Below, one piece after another: positions 1 through 9,227 of a DNA stretch of 64,000 nt. The stretch is from contig JAHCIA010000001.1 of NCBI GenBank assembly GCA_026129465.1, positions 939,964-1,003,963 on the forward strand, given 5' to 3'. The notes beneath the pieces were generated by a model. That model searched no databases and was not told the origin of the DNA. It was given only the letters and a program-made list of their open reading frames with translations. Numbering within the stretch: position 1 is the first letter of the stretch; every line of letters starts with the position of its first letter. Source of the DNA: Flavobacteriales bacterium (GTDB lineage Bacteria; Bacteroidota; Bacteroidia; Flavobacteriales_F; PHOS-HE28). Made by a program: the position numbers and the translations under genes.

Positions 1-1
1 C

Positions 2-1630
<1,629 letters not shown>

Positions 1631-1642
1631 GCGCGCTGCCCG

Positions 1643-1650
1643 TATCTTCG
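1643..1650 (+). promoter_or_regulatory. Putative -7 box TATCTTCG of the toxin-antitoxin pair
   Basis: TATCTTCG fits the Bacteroidota -7 consensus TAnnTTTG with one change. It lies 7 bases before the ATG of the antitoxin gene, so the transcript would start at or next to the start codon. Assigned by pattern only; no clear -33 element was identified. Confidence 0.45.
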
Positions 1651-1657
1651 TCATGTC

Positions 1658-1855
1658 ATGCACGCCTCAGAGCACAATCTACCGATCTCCATCAGCCAGG
1701 TGCTGGCGTGGATCCGGCAATGCTCCACCCAGGAGAAGAAGGTGCTCCTGAGGGAACTTCTCGATGACACGGCAGCCCTGACCATTGCCAGCGAGCCGAG
1801 CCTGAGCAAGGATTGGGAGAGCGAGGAGGAGGACCAAGCGTGGGCCGGGCTATGA
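1658..1855 (+). CDS. Small antitoxin-like protein, partner of the MazF-type toxin
   Basis: A 65-residue acidic protein lying directly before and overlapping a MazF/PemK-type toxin gene. The C-terminal segment is rich in Glu, Asp and Trp (SKDWESEEEDQAWAGL), which resembles the toxin-wrapping tails of short antitoxins in other two-gene modules (family knowledge). The stop codon shares the ATGA at 1852-1855 with the toxin start, implying translational coupling, so that toxin is made only when the antitoxin is translated. No clear DNA-binding domain can be seen in its short N-terminus. Function is inferred from size, charge and position; the specific family is not certain. Confidence 0.75.
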   Translation: MHASEHNLPISISQVLAWIRQCSTQEKKVLLRELLDDTAALTIASEPSLSKDWESEEEDQAWAGL

Positions 1856-2169
1856 AAGGCGATGTCGTCGTCATTCCCTTTCCATTCTCGGACTTGACCG
1901 GCAGTAAGCGTCGTCCGGCACTCGTTATAGCCGATTGGGGTGGTGATGACGTGATGCTCTGCCAGATAACCAGCCAAGCCAAACGCGACGGGCTGGAAGT
2001 GCCGCTGACCGATTTGGACTTCGCATCCGGTCGGCTACCCATCGCCAGCCACATCAGGCCGAATAAAGTGTTCACAGCGGATAGGCGGATCATTCGGTAT
2101 GTGGCGGGGAAGGTCAACTCGGACAAGTATCGCGAAGTGGCAGCTCGCATCGTCGAGTTGGTTTCTTGA
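1852..2169 (+). CDS. MazF/PemK-family toxin, probable mRNA endoribonuclease
   Basis: A 105-residue protein starting at the ATG that overlaps the antitoxin stop; a longer frame from 1813 would overlap the antitoxin and is not needed. The N-terminus MKGDVVVIPFPFSDLTGSKR with RRPALVI is the standard MazF/PemK fold signature (G-D-V-V then P-F-x-F-S-D, and R-P-A-L-V). The later LPIASHIRPNKVFTADRR matches the S-x-x-R-P-x-K segment that carries active-site residues in this family. It would cleave RNA when freed from the antitoxin. The gene is visibly less GC-rich than clpB before it, which suggests lateral acquisition, as is common for such modules. Confidence 0.88.
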   Translation: MKGDVVVIPFPFSDLTGSKRRPALVIADWGGDDVMLCQITSQAKRDGLEVPLTDLDFASGRLPIASHIRPNKVFTADRRIIRYVAGKVNSDKYREVAARIVELVS

Positions 2170-2197
2170 TGTGAAGGACATCCACCTCATCCCCAGC

Positions 2198-2223
2198 GCG
2201 CCTGCCTGACGGCAGTCAGGCGC
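2198..2223. repeat. REP-like imperfect palindrome
   Basis: A 26-base palindrome with outer arms GCGCCTG and CAGGCGC and an inner CTGAC/GTCAG pair around GGCA. It belongs to a family of CCTGCC/GGCAGG-type palindromes seen at several intergenic places in this window. It lies after the toxin gene and could form a stem-loop in the mRNA. Confidence 0.6.
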
Positions 2224-2304
2224 CCCATAGCGCATGATCCAGATGGAACTGCTCAACGAGCTGAGCAGCGCCGATCATCGCGGGCACGCGGGAAACTGGA
2301 AAAA

Positions 2305-2327
2305 CCTGCCTCTCCGGTAGGCGCAGG
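2305..2327. repeat. Degenerate REP-like palindrome
   Basis: CCTGCC, a loop containing TCTCCGG, then TAGGCGCAGG. This is a degenerate member of the same CCTGCC/GGCAGG palindrome family as 2198-2223. The 264 bases from 2170 to 2433 otherwise hold a short perfect 7-bp hairpin (CTGCTCA/TGAGCAG at about 2250-2269) and no convincing gene. Confidence 0.45.
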
Positions 2328-2433
2328 GTCGGCACCCCTTACAACCCTTTCCATGCCGTGTGGCCCAGTATCGCGGAAGCGCTCAGGCACCGATCCCTCC
2401 GAGCAACCCGACCTACCTTCAGGCTCGTCCCCA

Positions 2434-3915
2434 ATGCAACGGCCCCTTCTCATGCGCAACGCCCTACTCCTTTCCTGCTGCCTCCTCGCGTCGTTGATGC
2501 ACGCCCAAGTGCCCATCATCGACTACGACTTCCTGGCCGTGCCACCCAGTGTGCAGGTGAACAAGGTGGTGCCGCTGCCCGATGGCCGGATCCTCGTGGG
2601 CGGCTTCTTCATGAACTACGCGGGCAGCGGCAAGAACCATCTGGTGCGGCTGAACAACGATGGCACGGTGGACGCCTCCTGGAACACCAGTGGCGCGGGA
2701 CCCTCCAACCAGGTGATGGACATCGCCGTGATGAGCGACGGCCGCATCGTGATCGCGGGCAATTTCGTCACCTACAACGGGGTGAACAGCTACTTCATCA
2801 CGCGCCTGCTGCCCAACGGCGACCGGGATCCCACCTTCAACATACCGCCCAACGCCATCAACGGCGCGGTGCTGGCCATCGATGTCCAGAGCCACAACAA
2901 GGTGGTGGCCGTGGGCGAGTTCTTCGTGTGCTACGGGCACAGCATGCCATATATCGCCCGCTTCCTCGTCGATGGGGCGGTGGATCTGGCCTTCGACATC
3001 GGCTCAGGCTTCAATGCGGTGACACGCGATGTGCTGGTGCTGCCCGATGACCGCATCCTGGTGGGCGGCGACTTCGGCAGTTACAACGGCAACAGCAGCT
3101 GGGGGCTGGCCTTGCTCACGGCTGAGGGGCCCTACGACACCGGCATGGTGATGGACCCCGGCTTCACCGGAGGCTTCGGCACGGTGCGCAAGGTGATGCG
3201 CCAGCCCAACGGGAAGATCATCGTGGGAGGCTCCTTCGCCTTCCACAATGGGCAGCCCTCGCATGCCCTGGCACGCATCCACCTGGACGGATCGCGCGAT
3301 CCCGCGTTCACCTCGCCGTTCTATCCCTTTGCGGGCATCCTCGCACTGGCGGTGGATGATGCGGGCCACGTCTTCGCCGGCGGCGAGTTCACCGACGGGA
3401 TGTACGACCCCAACGTGCCCGGACCAGGCCGTTTCATCCGTCTGCAGCCCAATGGAACGCGCGACGATGTTGCTTACGACGTGGGTGAAGGACCCGGCCC
3501 CGGCCAGGAGCCCACCTCGTTCGTGCGCGACATCGCCATCCAAACTGATGGAAAGGTCCTGTTGGGCGGCTTCTTCGGCAGCTTTCACAACCCAGCCGAG
3601 ACGCAATACCGCAACCTGATCCGCCTGCACCCGGAGGCCGCCACCGGCATCGACGAAAGCGGCGCGGCGCTCAATCTGCATGTACTGGTGGATACCAACA
3701 CCGGTGAACTCCTCGTCACCGACCCCTTCGGCACACCCGGCAGCACCCTTCGCCTGCACGATGCCGTTGGACGGCTACTGCTTGAGCGCAGCCTGCCTCC
3801 TACTGACGGCGCACCGGTACGCGTCGGCCACGGGCTGCCCGCAGGCACTTACGTGGTGGGTATCACCAACGGAGGGCGACTGGCCCACGCCAGGGTGGTG
3901 ACGGGTACTTGGTGA
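2434..3915 (+). CDS. Secreted delta-60-repeat protein with T9SS-type C-terminus
   Basis: A 493-residue exported protein. A signal peptide (MRNALLLSCCLLASLMHAQ) follows the start; ATG 2434 or ATG 2452 are both possible. The putative promoter octamer TACCTTCA at 2414-2421 excludes the longer frame beginning at 2353. The body consists of repeated blocks of about 50-60 residues with the delta-60 pattern (DGRILVGGFF, NGxxDPTF, DDRILVGGDFGSYNG, NGKIIVGGSF), which fold into a beta-propeller-like structure. The last 90 residues (from about TGIDESG) look like a T9SS type A sorting domain, with a beta-rich fold ending GLPAGTYVVGIT. It is probably surface-attached or released; ligand unknown. A stand-alone gene. 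Confidence 0.82.
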   Translation: MQRPLLMRNALLLSCCLLASLMHAQVPIIDYDFLAVPPSVQVNKVVPLPDGRILVGGFFMNYAGSGKNHLVRLNNDGTVDASWNTSGAGPSNQVMDIAVMSDGRIVIAGNFVTYNGVNSYFITRLLPNGDRDPTFNIPPNAINGAVLAIDVQSHNKVVAVGEFFVCYGHSMPYIARFLVDGAVDLAFDIGSGFNAVTRDVLVLPDDRILVGGDFGSYNGNSSWGLALLTAEGPYDTGMVMDPGFTGGFGTVRKVMRQPNGKIIVGGSFAFHNGQPSHALARIHLDGSRDPAFTSPFYPFAGILALAVDDAGHVFAGGEFTDGMYDPNVPGPGRFIRLQPNGTRDDVAYDVGEGPGPGQEPTSFVRDIAIQTDGKVLLGGFFGSFHNPAETQYRNLIRLHPEAATGIDESGAALNLHVLVDTNTGELLVTDPFGTPGSTLRLHDAVGRLLLERSLPPTDGAPVRVGHGLPAGTYVVGITNGGRLAHARVVTGTW

Positions 3916-4364
3916 GTGTACAGGCTCCCTTCTTCCAGCCTTGGATGCGGTGCATGGAGGTGGTTCATGCGCTGCCACCGACAAGGCAGCAAGCTCATCC
4001 GAACGGAACCAGCCGTCGACGTGTTCCAAGCAGCCCACCTATGCGCTTGCTGCCACGAAGTGCATCTCCATCTCCCCCTTGCCCTTCGCCTGCACTTATC
4101 CGCGGGGGTGAAGGTGAATGCCTTGGTTGTCGGTTGTCCGTTGCCGGTTGTCAGGCAGCCTGACAACTGGGAACGGACAACTGACAACTCGCTCTTGCGT
4201 ACATCCTTCAGGAGCCGGTGTGGCCGGTGCGGGTCAGGAAGAAGGGTGGACCTGCGGCGAGAGCCTGCTGGACGGGTAGGCGGGGCAGGTGCGCCTCAAG
4301 GTCCTTTCCCGAGAGGGGGGCCGTGGTGCAAGCCAGCAAGAGCCGAAACTTGCTGGATCACCCT
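3916..4364. other. Intergenic stretch of 449 bases without a recognisable gene
   Basis: Open frames here do not resemble any known protein and overlap in several frames. The only structure seen is the long inverted repeat at 4126-4188. It separates the delta-60-repeat gene (plus) from the 3' end of the haem-binding-domain gene (minus), so it is a convergent intergenic region. Confidence 0.6.
4126..4188. repeat. Long inverted repeat with one-base loop, built of GTTGTC units
   Basis: Two arms of 31 bases (4126-4156 and 4158-4188) are complementary at 28 of 31 positions with a single A between them. Each arm contains the hexamer GTTGTC (or its complement) three times. It would form an almost perfect hairpin in RNA from either strand and lies between convergent genes. 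It may serve as a bidirectional terminator or be a repeat-derived element. Confidence 0.8.
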
Positions 4365-4895
4365 TCAGTCCTCGTCCTCCTCCTCGTGGTCCTCTTGCTG
4401 ATCATACGATCCAGGCGGGACGTCCTTGGCGGGCTCCTCCTGCTCCTGCTCCTCTTCTCCACCTGCCGCTTGCAGCCCATTGAACCAGTCCATCACGGCC
4501 TGGTGTTGCGCCGGTGTGAGCCGCGCATGGTCATGCATCCAGGTGTAGTTCTTCGGCGGCATCTCGTCTTCGGCCATCTCCTCCCCGCTTTCCGCGGCCG
4601 CCTCGCTGCCCCGGTACTGGTCCCAGCGTGAGAAGTTGAGCACCTCCCGCCCCTCGTCGATGTGGCGCTGCAGCCACCAGTTCACCGGTGTGATGCCCGC
4701 GTACCACGGGTATTCCGTCGCGTAGCTGTGGCAGTCGTAGCAGGCGCCCTTCACCCACGCCTGTATATCGGGTGGCGCCTGTTCCATGGCGAAGAGGTCC
4801 GCGGCCGGATCCACAGCGGGCACACTGCGGTCGGGGCGGATGAACTGTGCGACGAGCAGCACACCGAGGAGGATCGATAGCAGGCGCTTCAGCAT
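4365..4895 (-). CDS. Haem-binding domain protein (CxxCH) with acidic C-terminal tail
   Basis: A 176-residue protein; start chosen at MLKRLLSILLG, which gives an N-terminal membrane anchor or signal sequence directly. The core has one c-type haem motif CYDCH, followed by SYATEYPWYAGITPVNWWL and HIDEGREVLNFSRW. This is the standard pattern of the small Bacteroidota haem_bd domain (PF14376 family by recollection). The conserved PPKNYTWMHDHARLT follows, which may supply a distal haem ligand. The last 35 residues are almost all Glu, Asp and Gln (EEEQEQEEPAKD onward), an unusual acidic tail. It probably sits in the periplasm and carries electrons or senses redox state; no partner gene is nearby. 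Confidence 0.85.
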   Translation of the reverse strand: MLKRLLSILLGVLLVAQFIRPDRSVPAVDPAADLFAMEQAPPDIQAWVKGACYDCHSYATEYPWYAGITPVNWWLQRHIDEGREVLNFSRWDQYRGSEAAAESGEEMAEDEMPPKNYTWMHDHARLTPAQHQAVMDWFNGLQAAGGEEEQEQEEPAKDVPPGSYDQQEDHEEEDED

Positions 4896-5043
4896 GATCA
4901 AGGGTATTGTTGACCAAAGCTCGACCGTCCGGACCGCCGCCATGTATGACAACCGTCAGGCAGGTACACGACCAACCTCTCACGTGTACACCATTGATAC
5001 GGTCAGGATCGCACCGTACACTTGATGCCCCTTCCCACCGCCC

Positions 5044-6342
5044 ATGCAACCTGTACCGGTCGCCACCGCGGAGCGCATCGGCTCCCTCGATGCCCTGCGT
5101 GGCTTCGCGCTGCTGGGCATCCTGTTGATGAACATCCCCTTCTTCGGGCTGCCGCACCAGACCGTGGAGGACCTGACGATCCGCGATGAGTTCAGCGGGC
5201 CGGACCACTGGACCTGGTGGATCGTGAACCTCTTCTTCGAGGGCTCCATGCGCGGGCTGTTCTCGCTGCTCTTCGGCGCCAGCATGGTGCTGCTGATCTC
5301 GCGCCTGGTGCCGAGAAGCGATACCGTCAGCGCGGCCGACATCTACTACCGCCGCATCATCTGGCTGCTGCTCTTCGGGCTGTTCGACGCCTACATTCTG
5401 ATGTGGCCGGGCGACATCCTCTTCCGCTATGCCATCGCGGGCCTCTTCCTCTTTCCGCTGCGGAACCTGAAGCCTGTGCACTTGTTCGGCATCGCGGGCA
5501 CTTTGCTGGTGCTGATGAGCGCCAAGTACAGCTACGACCGCGCCGAGCCTCTGCGCCTGCGCGATAAGGCCGAAACCGTGTCCGCCATCGATACCACCGT
5601 GACGCCCTTGACCGAGGACCAGCAAGGCGCCTTGCAGGCCTGGCAAGCCTTCCAGGACAAACAAAGAGTGGAAGCCAAACGTGCCGAAGCCGCCGCTACC
5701 GCGCGTCTCACGAAAGGCCCGCTGCCGGTGGTGTTCGCACACCATGCCGGCATCACTTCCTGGCTGCAAAGCACCGAATACTACCGCCATGGCTTCCTCG
5801 ATGCTTTCGTCTTCATGGTCATCGGCATCGGGCTGTACCACTTGGGCATTTTGCAGGGGCGCAGGCGGAAGCGTTTCTACCTGCTGCTGGCGCTTGCGGG
5901 TTATGCGCTGTCGCTTCCGGTCGCCTACTGGATGATGCGCACACAGGTGGAGACGCGTTTCGATCCGGTCGCCTTCGCCGAGCGATTCCCCATCCAGCTA
6001 TATGACCTCCGGCGGCTGGCCCTCACCTTCGGCCACCTCGGGTTGTTCATGCTGGTGTTCAAGCTGGGCTGGTTCGGCTGGATACAGTCCCTTTTCGCCA
6101 AGGTGGGCCGTATGGCCTTCAGCAACTACATGCTGCAGAACTTGCTGGGCAGCGTGCTCTTCTTCGGATACGGCTTCAACCTGTTCGACGAGCTGCCGCG
6201 CCACCAGCTCTACTATGTGCTGGCCGGCATCTGGCTGGTGAACATCGTCTTCAGCGTGCTGTGGCTTCGCTGGTATGGTATGGGGCCGCTGGAATGGGTC
6301 TGGCGAAGTCTGACGTACTGGAAACGTTTGCCCTTGCGGTAG
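5044..6342 (+). CDS. DUF418 family membrane protein (YeiB-like)
   Basis: 432 residues with about nine to ten hydrophobic segments. The start ERIGSLDALRGFALLGILLMNI is the hallmark of the YeiB/acyltransferase-like family (conserved R-G-F-A-L-x-G-I-L). The C-terminal DUF418 part contains VGRMAFSNYMLQNLLGSVLFFGYG, also diagnostic. The central loop (about 170-240) is hydrophilic. An octamer TACACTTG lies 19 bases upstream of the ATG. The biochemical role of the family is not known; a transport or acyl-transfer role at the inner membrane has been suggested. The gene is followed after 29 bases by a beta-barrel-like gene. Confidence 0.88.
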   Translation: MQPVPVATAERIGSLDALRGFALLGILLMNIPFFGLPHQTVEDLTIRDEFSGPDHWTWWIVNLFFEGSMRGLFSLLFGASMVLLISRLVPRSDTVSAADIYYRRIIWLLLFGLFDAYILMWPGDILFRYAIAGLFLFPLRNLKPVHLFGIAGTLLVLMSAKYSYDRAEPLRLRDKAETVSAIDTTVTPLTEDQQGALQAWQAFQDKQRVEAKRAEAAATARLTKGPLPVVFAHHAGITSWLQSTEYYRHGFLDAFVFMVIGIGLYHLGILQGRRRKRFYLLLALAGYALSLPVAYWMMRTQVETRFDPVAFAERFPIQLYDLRRLALTFGHLGLFMLVFKLGWFGWIQSLFAKVGRMAFSNYMLQNLLGSVLFFGYGFNLFDELPRHQLYYVLAGIWLVNIVFSVLWLRWYGMGPLEWVWRSLTYWKRLPLR

Positions 6343-6371
6343 GACCTTTGTCCGGCATGCCGGTCACCTCC

Positions 6372-7211
6372 ATGATCCGTGCGTCCTGCATCCTTGCGAT
6401 TCTCGGCCTATGCGTCGCTGCCCTGCACGCACAGGAACCGGAGCGTAAGGGACGATTGGAATTGTGCTGGGGCTGGAACCGCAGCGCCTACACCCGCAGC
6501 GACATCCGCTTCCATGGACGCGACCACGACTTCACGCTGCGGCGGGTGCTGGCGCGCGACAGCCCGGAGCCGCTCGGCCTGGACCCCTACCTGAACCCGG
6601 TGAAGCTCACCATCCCCCAGACCAACGCCAGCATCGCGTGGTTCTTCCACGATCGCTGGTCGGTGGCCTGGCGCTTCGACCACATGAAGTATGTGCTGGT
6701 GCAGGACCAGGAGGTCGCCATCGATGGTGTGATCCACACCGATGTCACCGGCCACGCGGGCACGTATGCGGGCGAGCGCGTCGCCATCACCGAGGACCTG
6801 CTGACCTACGAGAACTCCGACGGGCTCAACTACATCAACCTGGAAATCGCCCGCCATGGACGTCTGGCGGAAAGCAGGCGGCACGCTTTGGCCTTGGATG
6901 GCACTGCAGCTTTGGCGGTTGGTGCGCTTGTACCCCGCACCGCCGCACGCCTGCTGGGCCGCCCGCTGAACGACCGCTACCACCTGAGCGGCGCCGGTGC
7001 CAGCTTGAAACTGGGTGCGGCGGTGGTATACCGCCGCACCTGGACCCTGCGCACCGAAATGCTCGGCGGCTTCATCGCCCTGCCGGACATCCGCCCATCG
7101 CGCGACCGCAACGACCGGGCGTCGCACAAATTCTGGTTCACCCAGGCCAACGTGCAGTTCGGCGCCCGGATACGGCTGGTGAAGGCGCGCGTGGTGCCGG
7201 TCACCAATTGA
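6372..7211 (+). CDS. Hypothetical exported protein, possible outer-membrane beta-barrel
   Basis: 279 residues from the ATG that begins a signal peptide (MIRASCILAILGLCVAALHAQ); the open frame extends further upstream but runs into the previous gene. The mature part is rich in alternating polar/hydrophobic strands with aromatic residues (SIAWFFHDRWSVAWRFDHMKYV; LKLGAAVVYRRTWTLRTEMLGGF; FTQANVQFGARIRL). This is the look of small outer-membrane barrels in Bacteroidota. No specific family recognised. Lies 29 bases after the DUF418 gene and convergent with hsp20, with only 18 bases between them; those bases include a perfect 12-bp palindrome CGGCGGCCGCCG at 7215-7226. Confidence 0.6.
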   Translation: MIRASCILAILGLCVAALHAQEPERKGRLELCWGWNRSAYTRSDIRFHGRDHDFTLRRVLARDSPEPLGLDPYLNPVKLTIPQTNASIAWFFHDRWSVAWRFDHMKYVLVQDQEVAIDGVIHTDVTGHAGTYAGERVAITEDLLTYENSDGLNYINLEIARHGRLAESRRHALALDGTAALAVGALVPRTAARLLGRPLNDRYHLSGAGASLKLGAAVVYRRTWTLRTEMLGGFIALPDIRPSRDRNDRASHKFWFTQANVQFGARIRLVKARVVPVTN

Positions 7212-7229
7212 GTCCGGCGGCCGCCGCGA

Positions 7230-7700
7230 TCAACCGATCTTGATCTCCTTCGCCTTGCTCTCAGTGGCGGCCTTGGTCTTCTTCAGCGTGAGCTTCAGCA
7301 CGCCGTCATCGTACTTGGCCTTCAGGCTGTCGGCATCGGTGTTCTCCGGCAGGACGAAGGCCCGGCTGAAGGAGGCGAAGCTCCACTCCTTCCGGGTGTA
7401 GCCCTTCTTCTCCTCCTCGTGCTCGGCCTTCCTTTCGCTGCTGATGGTGAGCACACCGTCCTTCAACTGCACCTTCAGGTCGTCCTTCTTGAAGCCCGGC
7501 ACGGCCAGGTCGATGGCGAAGTGGTCCGTGTTGTCCTGGATGTTCACGGCGGGCATCTTCATCTCCTTGAAGAAGGGACGCTCGAAGAGGCGGGCCGGCA
7601 TGAAACGGTCATCGTCGAGGAATCCCTCGGGGAAGCCGAAGGCATCATCGTCGAAGAAGCGTGAAAGCAGCGACTTGCGGGTGGGGATCAGGGTTGACAT
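7230..7700 (-). CDS. Hsp20/alpha-crystallin family small heat-shock protein
   Basis: 156-residue ATP-independent holdase chaperone of the cytoplasm. The N-terminal arm (MSTLIPTRKSLLSRFFDDDAF) is typical for the Bacteroidota members. The alpha-crystallin domain runs from about residue 47 (MPAVNIQDNTDHFAIDLAVPG) to 145 (YDDGVLKLTLKK), with the signature FKKDDLKVQL and the A/G-x-L motif at GVLKLTL. The Lys-rich tail lacks an obvious I-x-I motif, but ends EIKIG, which could serve as one. Single gene, convergent with the preceding barrel gene. Confidence 0.95.
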   Translation of the reverse strand: MSTLIPTRKSLLSRFFDDDAFGFPEGFLDDDRFMPARLFERPFFKEMKMPAVNIQDNTDHFAIDLAVPGFKKDDLKVQLKDGVLTISSERKAEHEEEKKGYTRKEWSFASFSRAFVLPENTDADSLKAKYDDGVLKLTLKKTKAATESKAKEIKIG

Positions 7701-7806
7701 GGCATCAGGTATTGGGGGGTTACTTGACGCGAAATGAGCACGATCGGAAGCCGTTTGGAATGATGCGCGTCAGTCTTCCGCAAGACAGCCGTCAAGGATG
7801 CGGGGT

Positions 7807-7814
7807 TAGCTTCG
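7807..7814 (+). promoter_or_regulatory. Putative -7 box TAGCTTCG of the methyltransferase gene
   Basis: TAGCTTCG ends only 4 bases before the ATG at 7819, so the transcript would start inside or at the start codon (leaderless). Pattern-based. Confidence 0.4.
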
Positions 7815-7818
7815 CCAC

Positions 7819-8625
7819 ATGGCCGATCACCGGGATGCGATGGACGCGAACCGCCAGTTGTGGAACGCCCGCGTGGCGCCGCACCTGGCCTCTGCGCTGT
7901 ACGATGTGGACGGCTTCGTCGCCGGGCGCGGCAGCCTCACCGCCTTGGAATTGGAGTTGCTGGGCGAGGTGCGCGGCAGGCGTGTGCTCCACCTCCAATG
8001 CCACTTCGGGCAGGACACGCTGGACCTCGCCCGCCGGGGCGCTGAAATGACCGGGCTGGACATCAGCGACACCGCGATCGACGAGGCCCGGATACTGGCG
8101 GACCGCATGGGCCTGCAAGCGAAATGGATCCGCGCCGATGTGCAGGAACGGCAACCGAGCTTGGAGGGCCGCTTCGACATGGTCTTCACCAGCTATGGTG
8201 TGCTGGGCTGGCTGCCCGAGCTGGAGGGTTGGGCGGCCAACATCCGCGACTATCTCAAGCCCGGTGGCAAGCTCGTCCTGGTGGAATTCCACCCCATCGT
8301 GTGGATGTTCAACGACGACTTCACGCGCATCACCTTTCCCTGGTCGAGCCGCGCACCGATCGTGGAGGAACGCAAGGGCAGCTACGCCGACGTGGAGCGG
8401 CCGGGCAACTTCACCTCGCATTGGTGGGACCATGGCCTGGGCGACATCCTGGGTGCCTTGCTCGGGGCGGGCCTGCGCATCGACCGCTATGTGGAACTGG
8501 ACGGTTCACCACATGACATTTTTCCGCGCAGCGTGAAGGGCGAGGATGGCCTGTACCGCATCGGCGGGCTGGCCGGGACGATCCCCATGGTCTTCGGACT
8601 GACGGCCACCGCACCGGAAGCCTGA
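7819..8625 (+). CDS. Class I SAM-dependent methyltransferase
   Basis: 268 residues. SAM-binding motif I is present as VLHLQCHFGQDTLDLARRGAEMTGLDIS (residues about 57-84), with the acidic end of strand beta2 in GLDIS. Motif IV is FDMVFTSYGVLGWLPEL, and motif VI lies around LKPGGKLVLVEFHP. The C-terminal half contains a Trp-rich insert (ITFPWSSRAPIVEE and FTSHWWDHGLGDILGALLGAGL). The pattern HLQCHFGQDTLDLARRGA is typical of a Bacteroidota family of unknown substrate. Precedes the SET-domain gene by 21 bases; the two could be co-transcribed, but the SET gene has its own promoter-like octamer. Confidence 0.85.
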   Translation: MADHRDAMDANRQLWNARVAPHLASALYDVDGFVAGRGSLTALELELLGEVRGRRVLHLQCHFGQDTLDLARRGAEMTGLDISDTAIDEARILADRMGLQAKWIRADVQERQPSLEGRFDMVFTSYGVLGWLPELEGWAANIRDYLKPGGKLVLVEFHPIVWMFNDDFTRITFPWSSRAPIVEERKGSYADVERPGNFTSHWWDHGLGDILGALLGAGLRIDRYVELDGSPHDIFPRSVKGEDGLYRIGGLAGTIPMVFGLTATAPEA

Positions 8626-8646
8626 TCGCCGTTTCTTTGCCGCCCC

Positions 8647-9132
8647 ATGGGCAAAAAGAAAAAGATCGAGCACCGCGATTCGAAGATCCACGGCCGCGGC
8701 GTGTTCGCCGTCAAGCGCATCAAGAAGGGCGAACCGATCGTGGAGTACAAGGGCCAGCTCATCCGGCACGAAGAGGCCGACGAGCGCTACTACAGCGATG
8801 TGGAGACCGGCCACACCTTCCTCTTCACGCTGAACGACAAGTGGATCGTGGACGCCAACGTGGACGGCAACATCGCCAAGTGGATCAACCACAGTTGCGC
8901 GCCCAACGCGGTGGCCTTCATACACGGCCACAAGAGCGGCAAGCCGAAGAAGGACCGCGTGATCATCGAGGCCCGCCGCAAGATCGAACCCGGCGAGGAG
9001 ATCACTTACGACTATGGCTTCGAGTTCGAGGTGCCCTACACGAAGAAGCTGTTGAAGACCTGGGCCTGCCGCTGCGGGGCGCCCAACTGCATCGGCACCA
9101 TGCTGAAGCCGAAGAAGAAGGCGCGGAAGTAG
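8647..9132 (+). CDS. SET domain-containing protein, putative lysine methyltransferase
   Basis: 161 residues. It holds a compact SET domain: KIHGRGVFAVKRIKKGEPIVEY at the start, the substrate/SAM pocket WINHSCAPNA (the N-H-S-C motif), and the catalytic-tyrosine region GEEITYDYGFEF. A cysteine-containing post-SET segment follows (CRCGAPNCIGT), which in eukaryotic enzymes binds zinc. Both termini are Lys-rich (MGKKKKIEH; KPKKKARK), suggesting nucleic-acid or ribosome association. Such genes occur in scattered bacteria; the substrate is usually unknown. An octamer TTTCTTTG at 8632-8639 stands 7 bases before the ATG. Confidence 0.92.
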   Translation: MGKKKKIEHRDSKIHGRGVFAVKRIKKGEPIVEYKGQLIRHEEADERYYSDVETGHTFLFTLNDKWIVDANVDGNIAKWINHSCAPNAVAFIHGHKSGKPKKDRVIIEARRKIEPGEEITYDYGFEFEVPYTKKLLKTWACRCGAPNCIGTMLKPKKKARK

Positions 9133-9212
9133 GCTTACCGGTCGCATGGTCCGCCGGCCAACGGCATGCTCCACCCCGGGCTGGCACAGCCTTTGACAAC
9201 CGGTGCGCCAAG

Positions 9213-9220
9213 TACCTTCG
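9213..9220 (+). promoter_or_regulatory. Putative -7 box TACCTTCG of the lolA-like gene
   Basis: Exact TACCTTCG, the commonest form of the octamer in this window, 7 bases before the ATG at 9228. It supports that start over the longer open frame in which the gene lies. Confidence 0.5.
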
Positions 9221-9227
9221 CACCATC

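Noticed and set aside
2234-2320. 29-codon frame after the toxin gene
   Set aside because: Very short, no promoter octamer, overlaps a REP-like element.
3916-4364. Search for a tRNA or small RNA in the largest gap near the left end
   Set aside because: No cloverleaf arms or CCA-type end seen; only the GTTGTC hairpin stands out.
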